Positions 1 to 9,447 of a stretch of DNA of 64,000 nucleotides are shown here, piece after piece. The notes beneath the pieces are model-generated. The model saw nothing but the letters and a program-made list of their open reading frames with translations, did not search any database and was not told where the DNA came from. The position numbers were made by a program, and so were the translations under genes. How positions within the stretch are numbered: the first letter of the stretch is position 1; every line of letters starts with the position of its first letter. Source of the DNA: Desulfocapsa sp. (GTDB lineage Bacteria; Desulfobacterota; Desulfobulbia; Desulfobulbales; Desulfocapsaceae); the NCBI GenBank assembly GCA_016765495.1, contig JAESPV010000007.1:185603-249602 (forward strand). The letters are read 5' to 3'.

Positions 1-2821
1 TGAGCAGCCATCCTGCAAAACATATCCGTTTTCCCTTGTGTTGTTCAAGATTGCATGCCCGGGTACGCCCCTGCAACTTCTCTCCATACAGCAAAAGCGG
101 ATGTTCCCGACAAAGAAAGCCTAAAACATGGTACTCCCGGCGCAGTAACTCTCGCTCTTCACAGGGCTGTAACAGAGGAGCCGGTGGAAGATGTAGTCCA
201 AACAAAGAACGGGTTTTGTTTTTTTGATTTTTTGCAAGACAATGAAACTGGGACAACTCCCAGAAAAGTCTACTTCTGTTGTTATCAGGGCACACATTGT
301 CCAAGGCTCCGGCCTGAATTAACGCTCGGCTCTCATCTTTATGCGGGGAAACGCGCTGCCAGAAATCAACACTGGAGACATATTTCCCGGCCTTTCTCCT
401 TGCAACGATCCGCTCCATGGTCTCCACCGCCAATCCTTTTACAGACATCAATCCCACCCGGATACTTTTTTCTCCCTTCTCTTTTTTCCATCTGAGCTCA
501 CTTCTATTCACGCAGGGCGGCAAAACAGAGACACCAAGACGTTTTGCTTCTGAAACATAGGCAAATGTCGAATAATATCCTCCCTGATTGGAAATAACTG
601 CCGCCATAAATTCTGCCGGGTAATGGGTTTTCAGATATGCCGCCTGGTAGGAAACTCGTGCATATGATGCAGAATGCGGTTTGCAGAAAGAATAGCCATC
701 AAAACTCATCATCATCTGCCAGAGCTGCATGCGGGTTTCTTTATCCACTCCCCGCTCAGCGCATCCTTTATCAAACTCACACTGATAATCCTTTAACCGT
801 AACAGCTTGTCCTTTTTAGACATCACCTTTCGCAAACCATCTGCCCGCGCATGGCTGAAACCGGCAAGTGCCACCGCAACCCGTGACACATCTTCCTGAT
901 ACACCATAAGTCCGAATGTCTCATTCAGAACCAGTGCAAGTTGCGGATGAAGGTGCTCCCATTTGCCGCCATGGAGACGCCGAACATATTCACGCACAAA
1001 ATCATTGGCTGCCGGACGAATAATAGATGATTGAAGGACAAGCTGCTCAAAGTCTCCACTGCCCGCCTTTTTCTGAAGCAGACGCATGGCTGGACTTTCA
1101 ATATAAAAACATCCCATGGTTTTTCCGGCCGCAATAGTTGCACAGGTTTGTGCATCCTCTTCCGGCTGCCAGTATTCTTCATCAAAACTGCGACCGCTGT
1201 TTTCAATGGAGGCAATGCAATCTCTTATTACTCCAAGACTTCGATTACCAAGCAGATCTATCTTAACCAGGCCCGCCTCTTCCGCCCCATCCTTATCCCA
1301 CTGAATAATGGGGACACCTTTAGCAGCAAACTGTACCGGCACATAATCACTTATTAATCCAGGAGTAATAACCACCCCGCCCGGATGGACGGAAATATGA
1401 CGTGGAATGCCTATTAATTTTGCAGCAAGAGTGATGATTTCAGGCCAGATATCTGTAAGTGATTCTTTTGCCATAGCTGGCATCTTCTGCAAAGAAGCAA
1501 GAAGCGAGTCTCCATGAAGGCTGCAATTGCCGGAGAGTCCCCTGCTGATACGTGCAATCTCTCCAGAGGGGATGCCAAAGGCTTTGGCCGTTTCCCGTAT
1601 AGCCATACGCGTCTGAAAACGTATGATGGTCGCAACCATGGCTGCATGCCCAGCATGTTCAGCCAATACCTGCTCAAGAATAGCATTGCGCTCATCCCAG
1701 GCAAAATCAATATCTATATCTGGCGGATCTGTGCGCCCCGGATGAAGAAACCGCTCAAAATACAAATTATGTTTTACTGGGCATATATTTGTAATTTCAA
1801 GACAATAGGCGACAAGAGAAGCTGCACCGGAGCCACGCCCACATATTCTGCGAGATCGCATGGCAGTGGTGTTAAGAGATTGGTATACAATATCTCTTAC
1901 CACAAGAAAATACGAGGAAAAGCCCATGGTATCGATAACAGCGAGCTCATGTTCAAGCCGTTCAACCACAGCTTCCGAGAGGTCGGTTCCATAGCGCATA
2001 CAGGCTCCTTTATATGCTGCAATACGCAAAGAGCCCACCGCTCTGCCACCAGTTTTATTGCCAGTTTTTTGGCCGTCCCAAGGGGGCATGACAAGTCCAA
2101 AATCGGGGCCTCTAAAACTACAGCGTGCAGCAAGATGATCTGTTGCTGCCATAACTTCCGGCCACACTGCAAAACGTTCAGAGTAGACAGTGGGTGCTTC
2201 CAGGCATACAGGTGGAATATCGATTAGAGTATATGGTGTATCTTCCACACGACTGTTGCTACGAATCGCCCTTATAAGATGAAAAAGGGATGCTTCGGTT
2301 TTTTCAGCCATAACAACTGCCGGAACAGCCACAGCGGGAAAGCCATTTTGCTGCGCCCATTTGCGGAGCTTCCCTGCCTGCTCCGTTGGGCGATCACCAA
2401 GGTTTGCAACTAAATCCACATTCGAATGTTGGAGTGCTCTTAGGAGTGAGAAAGAGGAGGAGAGTACTACAAGACCATCGGAATGTTCCTTAAGCTCCTG
2501 CTCTAACAGAAACTTTTTATCACATAAGCTTTTAGTCAGCAAGTTACATAAATTACTATACCCTGTAGCATTAACAGCTAAGCAAATAACTCCCGAAGAG
2601 TCTTTGTTTTTATTTTTAACATCAGTGAGTTCTGCACCGATCACAGGAGACAGTTTATAGTATTTGCAGGCAGCAAGAAAAGACCAGAGTCCTGCAAGGG
2701 AATCCAGGTCAGTAAGTGCAAGACCGGAATAACCAAGATCTCTGGCACGCTGACAAAGCTTTCCCGGTGAACTGCATCCCTGCATCAGGGAATAATAGGA
2801 ACGTACAGATAAAGGAAACAC
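1..2821 (-). CDS. dnaE2: Error-prone DNA polymerase III alpha subunit (DnaE2/ImuC type), 3' end beyond window
   Basis: Open minus-strand frame from GTG at 2821 to the window edge, absent from the ORF track because it has no stop inside the window. Reads KLCQRARDLGYSGLALTDLDS (PHP domain), EAVVERLEHELAVIDTMG, and FLHPGRTDPPDIDIDFAWDERN (catalytic PDxDxDF motif). Confidence 0.93.
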   Translation of the reverse strand, partial: MFPLSVRSYYSLMQGCSSPGKLCQRARDLGYSGLALTDLDSLAGLWSFLAACKYYKLSPVIGAELTDVKNKNKDSSGVICLAVNATGYSNLCNLLTKSLCDKKFLLEQELKEHSDGLVVLSSSFSLLRALQHSNVDLVANLGDRPTEQAGKLRKWAQQNGFPAVAVPAVVMAEKTEASLFHLIRAIRSNSRVEDTPYTLIDIPPVCLEAPTVYSERFAVWPEVMAATDHLAARCSFRGPDFGLVMPPWDGQKTGNKTGGRAVGSLRIAAYKGACMRYGTDLSEAVVERLEHELAVIDTMGFSSYFLVVRDIVYQSLNTTAMRSRRICGRGSGAASLVAYCLEITNICPVKHNLYFERFLHPGRTDPPDIDIDFAWDERNAILEQVLAEHAGHAAMVATIIRFQTRMAIRETAKAFGIPSGEIARISRGLSGNCSLHGDSLLASLQKMPAMAKESLTDIWPEIITLAAKLIGIPRHISVHPGGVVITPGLISDYVPVQFAAKGVPIIQWDKDGAEEAGLVKIDLLGNRSLGVIRDCIASIENSGRSFDEEYWQPEEDAQTCATIAAGKTMGCFYIESPAMRLLQKKAGSGDFEQLVLQSSIIRPAANDFVREYVRRLHGGKWEHLHPQLALVLNETFGLMVYQEDVSRVAVALAGFSHARADGLRKVMSKKDKLLRLKDYQCEFDKGCAERGVDKETRMQLWQMMMSFDGYSFCKPHSASYARVSYQAAYLKTHYPAEFMAAVISNQGGYYSTFAYVSEAKRLGVSVLPPCVNRSELRWKKEKGEKSIRVGLMSVKGLAVETMERIVARRKAGKYVSSVDFWQRVSPHKDESRALIQAGALDNVCPDNNRSRLFWELSQFHCLAKNQKNKTRSLFGLHLPPAPLLQPCEERELLRREYHVLGFLCREHPLLLYGEKLQGRTRACNLEQHKGKRICFAGWLL

Positions 2822-2824
2822 GGC

Positions 2825-3997
2825 TCAGAAAGACGTTCCTAATCGAATCATTCCATTTCCGAAACGATTGCATACCCTGTCCATAGCAGATAACATTTGT
2901 TCCTGCTGCTGTTCCCGACGGCTTGCCATCACAAAAAGAAGTTTCTGACGTGATTCGGGAATAAGGCGATCACAAATCAACGTACACCTGCGAACACGGA
3001 TGCGACGTCCCCAGGCCCTGTCAAGTGCCGCAAGAGCTAAACGGCGCAACAGAAAATCATTATTACTCCCCGCCTTGTGAGTAGCCTGCCGGGTTGTCTT
3101 TGTTCCATCACTATGGCTCAGAAAAATTCCCATACGTCTCCCAAGCAGTCCTCGTTGTCGCAGGGTTCTTCCTATTTGATGGATAAGCATGGTGATAACA
3201 GACTGTACTTCTTTATAGGTTCCAGTATCCTGCGCAAAAGTATGTTCCTCTGATATTTGCAGATTCCCAGCCTTCCCCGGCAATACAGCGGTTCTATCCC
3301 GTCCACGACTTGCATCATATAAATATGCACTGCGTTTCTGAAAAGGCACCAGTAACTGCTCACGGCTCAGTTCTGCCAACTGTCCTATTCTCGACAGGTT
3401 AAAATCTGCAAGTATCCGTATCTCATCAGGTTTCAACCCAGGGAGCATGGATAAAGGCAAGGGAGCAAGAAAAGCATGCTCTTCACCCGAACCGACAATA
3501 TATTCACCAAAAGGCCGCACCATTCTCGATGCAACCTTGGATACCAGTTTATTTGAAGCAAGACTCCAGACAGGATCAAGCCCCAACTCTTTCCGCAACT
3601 GTTTACGCAAGCGCCAGGCAATGTCCGGTGGAGGCCCAAAAAGTCTGTGAGTTCCGGTAACATCCATAAAAAGATGTCCATCTTCTGCACCCGGTTCCAC
3701 AAGTGGCGTATACACCACAGCCCGTTTCACCAAGGCCATCATAGCTTTTCGATACAATGCGGGCTGCGGCATAAGGACTCGTGCCCGCCTGCAATAGTTA
3801 CGGGCAAGACTTAAGCGCATCCCCTTACGAACCCCGTCTTTATAGGCTTCTTCACTCATATCATACACAAGGGCGCGTGAAGCCTGAGCAGGGGCAACAA
3901 TAAGCGGAACATGCTTTAAAGAACTGTCTTTTATCCGCTCCACTGCCACGGCAAAATCAGTGACATTGAAATGGATAATGGCTCTCTCCTGCATCAC
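2825..3997 (-). CDS. imuB: ImuB-like Y-family DNA polymerase homolog, predicted catalytically inactive
   Basis: 390 aa. EDGHLFMDVTGTHRLFG matches the ImuB signature; canonical catalytic acidic residues are replaced. Sits directly upstream of dnaE2. Confidence 0.88.
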   Translation of the reverse strand: MMQERAIIHFNVTDFAVAVERIKDSSLKHVPLIVAPAQASRALVYDMSEEAYKDGVRKGMRLSLARNYCRRARVLMPQPALYRKAMMALVKRAVVYTPLVEPGAEDGHLFMDVTGTHRLFGPPPDIAWRLRKQLRKELGLDPVWSLASNKLVSKVASRMVRPFGEYIVGSGEEHAFLAPLPLSMLPGLKPDEIRILADFNLSRIGQLAELSREQLLVPFQKRSAYLYDASRGRDRTAVLPGKAGNLQISEEHTFAQDTGTYKEVQSVITMLIHQIGRTLRQRGLLGRRMGIFLSHSDGTKTTRQATHKAGSNNDFLLRRLALAALDRAWGRRIRVRRCTLICDRLIPESRQKLLFVMASRREQQQEQMLSAMDRVCNRFGNGMIRLGTSF

Positions 3998-4794
3998 TCT
4001 TTCTGCTCCAAAAGCTTCTGCAGAAGCTTTCCATTAGCTGGTGCCTGGGCACGCACATGGTTATTAAAAAAGACCAGCCCCTGTCTGGCCTGAGAACGCA
4101 AAGATTGCAGGTATTGCAGGTTCCACCTGTCAAGCTCCTCTCTTGAATACGAATAATCAAACTTCTGCTGCATATTCCCGGACTGCCACCCCTGTATATT
4201 ACGACCATGAAACCGAACAAAGAAAAGATCGGGATTGGTGACCACATCCAAACAGGGGAAAAGTGTTGGCATGGAAGGAGCATCCACGGTAACCAGTGTT
4301 ACCCGCCTCTCTTCAAGTTCTTTAAATACAGAATCTCTGGCCCAGGAAATATGGCGAAATTCAACAGCCAGAGGAAATCCATGCAAACCATCCAGCAAAT
4401 GTGCCAAATAATATCGGTTTTGTACGCTCCAGGTAAAATCAGGAGGCAATTGAATCAAAATAACACTCAATTGTTTTTCCAGAGGCCTGATTCCCTCCAG
4501 GTACAGTTTCAATTCCTGCTGCCAGTTCAGGCCCCGCTCGTGGGTCAGTGTTCTTGTGAGCTTTGCAGCAAAAAGAAAACTTTTTGGAGCTTTTGCAATC
4601 ATCCGACTGATAGCTGACGCGCGAACCATCTGGTACCAGGTATAGTTCAGCTCAACAATCGGGAAGACATCTGCATAGAGAGAAAGCATCCCCGGAGTTC
4701 TTGTGCCCTGAGGGTAAAACCCGCTATCCACCCATTCTGTATAGGAATAACCGCTGGTTCCGATTAAAACCGGACAAAGATTATCTGCTGGCAT
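3994..4794 (-). CDS. DUF72 (YecE-like) family protein
   Basis: 266 aa. IGTSGYSYTEWVDSGFYPQGT start plus AVEFRHISW and VRFHGRN motifs typical of DUF72. Overlaps the imuB start by 4 nt. Confidence 0.9.
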   Translation of the reverse strand: MPADNLCPVLIGTSGYSYTEWVDSGFYPQGTRTPGMLSLYADVFPIVELNYTWYQMVRASAISRMIAKAPKSFLFAAKLTRTLTHERGLNWQQELKLYLEGIRPLEKQLSVILIQLPPDFTWSVQNRYYLAHLLDGLHGFPLAVEFRHISWARDSVFKELEERRVTLVTVDAPSMPTLFPCLDVVTNPDLFFVRFHGRNIQGWQSGNMQQKFDYSYSREELDRWNLQYLQSLRSQARQGLVFFNNHVRAQAPANGKLLQKLLEQKE

Positions 4795-5407
4795 AACTTC
4801 TGATCACACCCGTCACTTTTCCCTGCACCAGAATATCAGAAAAAGGATAGCGAACAGCACTGAAGGTTTTATTTTCCGGCCGCAACTCTATGTAATCCTC
4901 TCCCAGAAAAAATCGTTTTACCGTGGCCTCTTCTCCCTGAATGAGAACAGCCACAATTTCTCCATTCTCTGCATACTGCCGAGGCTCACACACCACCAGA
5001 TCACCATCCAGTATTCCTGCATCCTGCATGGATTTTCCACAAATACGCAGGCAAAACAAATTATTGCCCGGAAAAACCGTTCTATCTACAAGTATCGACC
5101 CATCCCACTCCTGTTGTGCATACATGGGCAATCCCGCTGTTATCTGCCCGACCACGGGCAATTCCCTGACCCGGTCTTCCCTGTCTTGTTTTTCAGGTAA
5201 CTGCTGCAAAATACGGATAGAACGACTATAGCGCCCTTCACGTTCAATCACCTTTTTCCGTTCCAGCTGTCCAATAAGCTGCGCCACAGCATTACGGCTG
5301 ACACCAAGATCATCCGCAGCATCCCGCAAACTAGGTGTTTGTCCACATTCAACCAGCTTCTTCTCCAGATAATCAAAAAAATGCTGTTGTTTTCTGGTCA
5401 GTTTCAT
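4781..5407 (-). CDS. lexA: LexA-family SOS repressor
   Basis: MKLTRKQQHFFDYLEKKL HTH start, Ala-Gly cleavage site in VGQITAGLP, Ser in GKSMQDAGI and Lys in EEATVKRF. The ORF track start (5446) is probably 13 codons too early; ATG at 5407 has a GGAGAG RBS. Confidence 0.92.
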   Translation of the reverse strand: MKLTRKQQHFFDYLEKKLVECGQTPSLRDAADDLGVSRNAVAQLIGQLERKKVIEREGRYSRSIRILQQLPEKQDREDRVRELPVVGQITAGLPMYAQQEWDGSILVDRTVFPGNNLFCLRICGKSMQDAGILDGDLVVCEPRQYAENGEIVAVLIQGEEATVKRFFLGEDYIELRPENKTFSAVRYPFSDILVQGKVTGVIRSYASR

Positions 5408-5424
5408 ATTTTTCTCTCTCCGCA

Positions 5425-5480
5425 AATGTCCATGTACAATTACCATAATAGCTCAACACACCGGATAATGTCAATGTACA
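5425..5480. promoter_or_regulatory. Two copies of a putative operator, AATGTC(C/A)ATGTACA, upstream of lexA
   Basis: AATGTCCATGTACA at 5425-5438 and AATGTCAATGTACA at 5467-5480, 13/14 identical, 42 bp apart. Each contains the dyad TGT-N6-ACA. Confidence 0.55.
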
Positions 5481-6092
5481 TTTTCCGTTACACTCTCCAT
5501 TGAATGAATAATAGATTGGTTTTACTCCACAAAAAATTCCACTCTCAACTGCGTATGAAACAGATGAAAACAAAACATTGTCCAGCGGAACCTTCTTCCT
5601 GTTAACGCCCTGTATCGCAGGATATTAGATGACAATTAGCTTGTTGAGCCCTCAGAAGGCATCCTCAATCAGCTAATAAAAACAGAGATCCTCCACGGAC
5701 ACTCGTTGTAAGAGTAAAAGAACAGGGACAGGAAGTGGAAAAACAAGTTTTAGTGGTAGGCGACACCACGGCCGGAATCGCTTGTATTAAAGTGAAATTT
5801 AACGTAGCATCAGCAAAGATCCTCTCAGGATTCTATGCTATTCTTGATCAGCTCGGAGTTTCCCTTGGTGATGTTTATTAGATGTTTGTCTTGCTGGACA
5901 ACAGATCTGCATAAAAGGCCACACCGACAGCAATGGTGACGAGATCACAATCACCCCCTCAGTTATCAGCGTACCGAATCAGTCTGAAAGCATGTGACAA
6001 TCGAGGGAGGGGCAACCCCCAATGATCTTTCCGCTCCCCTCTATCAGAACATCAATTAATATCAGGAGTTGCCCTTTATTTGCTCTTTTGCT

Positions 6093-6115
6093 CGGCCTCT
6101 TTTGGCCGTTTTTTT
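6093..6115 (+). terminator. Rho-independent terminator
   Basis: CGGCC-TCTTTT-GGCCG followed by seven T. Confidence 0.65.
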
Positions 6116-6134
6116 GTTGAATTTTAAGGTATAA

Positions 6135-6917
6135 TTAATTTGCCATTACTTCCATAGCTCTCTTAGGATTAGCCTCAACATTTTTCAGAATTTCTATAGT
6201 TTTTGCTTCAGGCAACCAGTTGATTTTACCATTTGATACGTCGTAGATAGCTCCAACAACTTTGACCTTCCCAGCGTTCACGAGATCACGAGAAACAGGG
6301 CTTTCCATAAACAAATCCTCCATTCCCTGCCAGACATTCTCCTCAATTGCATAAGGTACTACGTCAGCACCATGGGCTTTGGGATTATTTGCAATTGCCT
6401 TTTTAACTGCTGGAATGATGTTATCAACCAGGGGTGGGATATTTCTTTCCAGCGGGTGACCGTGACCCTGGACAGCATTTGTCACTGCGGTTACTGCTCC
6501 ACACTGAGTATGTCCAAGCACGACAAATACAGGGGTGTTTACATGAGCCAGGCCATATTCAACAGATCCTGCCTCATCAACATCCAGAACATTTCCGGCA
6601 ACACGAATAACAAAAATATCCATAATGCCGGCATCAAACAGAATCTCAACCGGTACTCTGGAATCAGAGCAGGAGATTACAGTTGCATAGGCGTGATCTC
6701 CCTGGTCTTCTTTGCCAGCAAGTGCAAGACGGGCAGCATCAGTATGGGGATGAATAGATTTACCGGTTACAAAACGCTCATTCCCAGCTTTCAGCATGGC
6801 TATTGCTTCATCTGGACTTGGTTTGGCCACTTTGCTGCCGCTGGCAAGAACAGTAGTGCTGGTAAGAGCCAGGAAACAGCTTACAGCTACAACAGATTTT
6901 AAAAATTTTTTCCTCAT
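6135..6917 (-). CDS. Beta-class carbonic anhydrase with signal peptide
   Basis: N-terminal signal MRKKFLKSVVAVSCFLALTSTTVLA; ISCSDSRVPVE and LGHTQCGAV zinc-binding motifs. Confidence 0.93.
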   Translation of the reverse strand: MRKKFLKSVVAVSCFLALTSTTVLASGSKVAKPSPDEAIAMLKAGNERFVTGKSIHPHTDAARLALAGKEDQGDHAYATVISCSDSRVPVEILFDAGIMDIFVIRVAGNVLDVDEAGSVEYGLAHVNTPVFVVLGHTQCGAVTAVTNAVQGHGHPLERNIPPLVDNIIPAVKKAIANNPKAHGADVVPYAIEENVWQGMEDLFMESPVSRDLVNAGKVKVVGAIYDVSNGKINWLPEAKTIEILKNVEANPKRAMEVMAN

Positions 6918-7225
6918 TGTACTTCCCTCCTTAATGAATTGATATTATAGCAAAGGTCTTGTCTCCGGTAGCTTAGACCGACTGCCACGAAAAGTATTAA
7001 AGTACTCAGTGTACGCTTAACTTCATCCTTCCTGATAAACCTTGTAGGTATTTTCATAACCGCCCCCCCTGGGGAGTAACAACTGCCACCTGCAAATCCA
7101 GAAAGTGTTTTGTGTTTTCCGTTGGAAGGGGGGGGCAACTTCTCTGTTAAAGGCGATACCGGCAATATCATGTCATCATCAATATCAACCATTGCCCTGT
7201 TTTTCAATAACAATTGATCTGGAAA

Positions 7226-7277
7226 CACAAAAATACCCGAAAAAGATCGTTCTCTTTCGGGTATTTAAAGTTTTTTT
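7226..7277 (-). terminator. Terminator hairpin, possibly bidirectional
   Basis: AAATACCCGAAA...CTTTCGGGTATTT hairpin with T/A tracts, just past the stop of the 7290 gene. Confidence 0.6.
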
Positions 7278-7289
7278 TGTAAGCAACAA

Positions 7290-8345
7290 TTACACAGTAC
7301 GACAAAGCCTCGCAAATCCTCCGGGGATAGTCCCTGAAGACCAGAAAGCACGACCATGCTTATAATCCACATACCAATATCCACCAGGTTTTCGCTGAGC
7401 ATTAACAAAAATAAACGGCTGCTCTTTAGAAAAACAGAGATTGAGATGAATATCCTTACTATTCACTTCTTTATTCATAAGTGACATGGCCTCTTCCATG
7501 GTTGGCATCCGCCAGTCATGAAAACCTGCAAATCCATCTTTGTTCAATTGTTCAATCTTGCGTTTCATGCTTCGCACTGCGGTAATATCGAGACCTGCAC
7601 GTTGCCACATAAGACCGGTTCGCTGATCCACAACCACCCGGCCGTCGTTGGGATCTACCAGTGAATTCTCAAAACTGCCATCACTGTTCAGATCACCATC
7701 ATAAAAATTCCATTTTCCCAGAAAGTCAGCTAGTTCATCATCATTGATAAAACTGTGTTCTACGGGTAGAGAAACCTTTTCACCTTTAAAATCCGTTTCA
7801 GAAAGAAGTGGTAAAGAGGATCCCATATCCTCCACTTCCTGCTCTTCATACAAAGGAATAACAGCAGAAGCATCATCCGATTGAAGAACATTGCCGATCA
7901 GCCATGCTTTAATTTCATCATTGATGGCATAACTTTTTTCAAAAACAGACGAGGTGCCCCCACTTTTAATACAATCGGCAAGCATCTGTAGAGGTATTCT
8001 GATTTCAGCAGCCACTCTTGCGTGTTTAACTCCACGCTCCATAAGGCAAAGTTTTGGCTCATCTTCCCAGTTGTCGATGAAAAAGTAGTAGACCCGATCG
8101 CTGGCACTGACATTGCTGCGCATCTGTTCGCGCCCCCCCCAAGACTCAAATGTTCCAAAAGTCATATCAGGTGTCATCTCCCAATCAATTTCCGGGGTAA
8201 CAGTATCGCCGATCTCCAATTTCTGAAACATGCCCATAAAAAACTCCTCTTTGTAGGTTCCACCTTTCGATTTCCAGGTAATATTTATGCTGTTTTCTAC
8301 GAATTTTCCATCAAATAGACAGTATAAATCCTTAATTTCAACCAC
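7290..8345 (-). CDS. DUF1566 (Lcl C-terminal-like) domain protein
   Basis: C-terminal DQRTGLMWQRAG...FAGFHDWRMPTMEEAMSL...YWYVDYKHGRAFWSS...ARLCRTV is the DUF1566 pattern. Confidence 0.85.
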   Translation of the reverse strand: MVEIKDLYCLFDGKFVENSINITWKSKGGTYKEEFFMGMFQKLEIGDTVTPEIDWEMTPDMTFGTFESWGGREQMRSNVSASDRVYYFFIDNWEDEPKLCLMERGVKHARVAAEIRIPLQMLADCIKSGGTSSVFEKSYAINDEIKAWLIGNVLQSDDASAVIPLYEEQEVEDMGSSLPLLSETDFKGEKVSLPVEHSFINDDELADFLGKWNFYDGDLNSDGSFENSLVDPNDGRVVVDQRTGLMWQRAGLDITAVRSMKRKIEQLNKDGFAGFHDWRMPTMEEAMSLMNKEVNSKDIHLNLCFSKEQPFIFVNAQRKPGGYWYVDYKHGRAFWSSGTIPGGFARLCRTV

Positions 8346-8862
8346 AGCTATATTTGATTATAATTACCATTATTAAAATGATCAAGCAAAAAAAACCCTC
8401 TTCACTGGCAGATCACCTTACCACTCAGTGGTACAGCATTTCCAGGACAACACTATACCCTCAGCACCCTCTTCAAAACATGCCACAACCGCGATTCTTA
8501 CCATTAATCTGGAACAACACAGCCGAGACGATCCAAGAACAAACAGTGGTTTTTTATTTGTTGTATAATTTACATGAAGAATCAGAAATTCCCATTATGC
8601 CGATTGGCAGCACTTTTTCCTTATGGTATGCTTGTCAAGATTGCTTCGAATACTTATTATTTACAGATCTTTTTTTTAGTACCATTATACATTCTTTCGC
8701 CGCCTACACTTAGCTGGTGTTTTTTTGAGATGAGTGTAAACTTCAAAACGAATTTACTGAGGTAGTACCCTCCTCAAGGGGGACTGAAAAAAGTACCAGC
8801 TTACCGTTCAACATCGGCGTTAGAACACAAAACAATGCAACCCCCCGAAAGGGATATTTTAA

Positions 8863-9411
8863 ATGATGCAAAGTAACTTTCTTTTTCTTGGCGATTCACT
8901 CATTGCTGATTTCAACTGGCAGGCACGAATGCACCGGTTTAAAATCCTCAATTATGGCGTTCCCGGAGAAACTGTACAAGGACTCCGCAATCGAATCCCA
9001 ACAATTACTAAAGACCTTGCATCTCCAGATCTTATTTTGCTAATGATCGGCACCAACAACCTTATTATTGAAGATTTCAGGTTTATGGATTCACTGCGTC
9101 AAATCATAGTCAGGCTCACCTCCCGTTACCCGTGTGCTGAAGTGATCATAAACAGCCTGTTGCCCTGTCAACTCCCCTGGGTTTCCCAGGAAAGGCTTCA
9201 GCGCATCAATGCAGAAACCAAAAATATAGCCAGCCAAACCGGTTCCTGTTATCTGGACATGTTCAGCAAACTTAAGCCCAATTCCTACTTTTTCCAAAGT
9301 GATGGTATTCACTTAACAGACAAAGCGTATGACATCTGGTCAAAATGCATACTGGAATTTGTCTCCTTTTTAATTGAAGACGAACAACCTATTCAAAACC
9401 TGTGCACATAG
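8863..9411 (+). CDS. SGNH/GDSL-family hydrolase
   Basis: FLGDSLIADF (block I), IGTNN (block III), DGIHLTDKAYDIW (block V). Confidence 0.88.
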   Translation: MMQSNFLFLGDSLIADFNWQARMHRFKILNYGVPGETVQGLRNRIPTITKDLASPDLILLMIGTNNLIIEDFRFMDSLRQIIVRLTSRYPCAEVIINSLLPCQLPWVSQERLQRINAETKNIASQTGSCYLDMFSKLKPNSYFFQSDGIHLTDKAYDIWSKCILEFVSFLIEDEQPIQNLCT

Positions 9412-9447
9412 CACTATACATTTATTTAACATGGAAGGATTAAACAC

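Noticed and set aside
1514-2227. 237-aa plus-strand ORF
   Set aside because: Lies entirely antisense to dnaE2, whose catalytic motifs are readable on the minus strand.
8354-8765. Plus-strand ORFs of 119 and 63 aa upstream of the SGNH hydrolase gene
   Set aside because: AT-rich, no motif or convincing RBS; most likely non-coding intergenic DNA.
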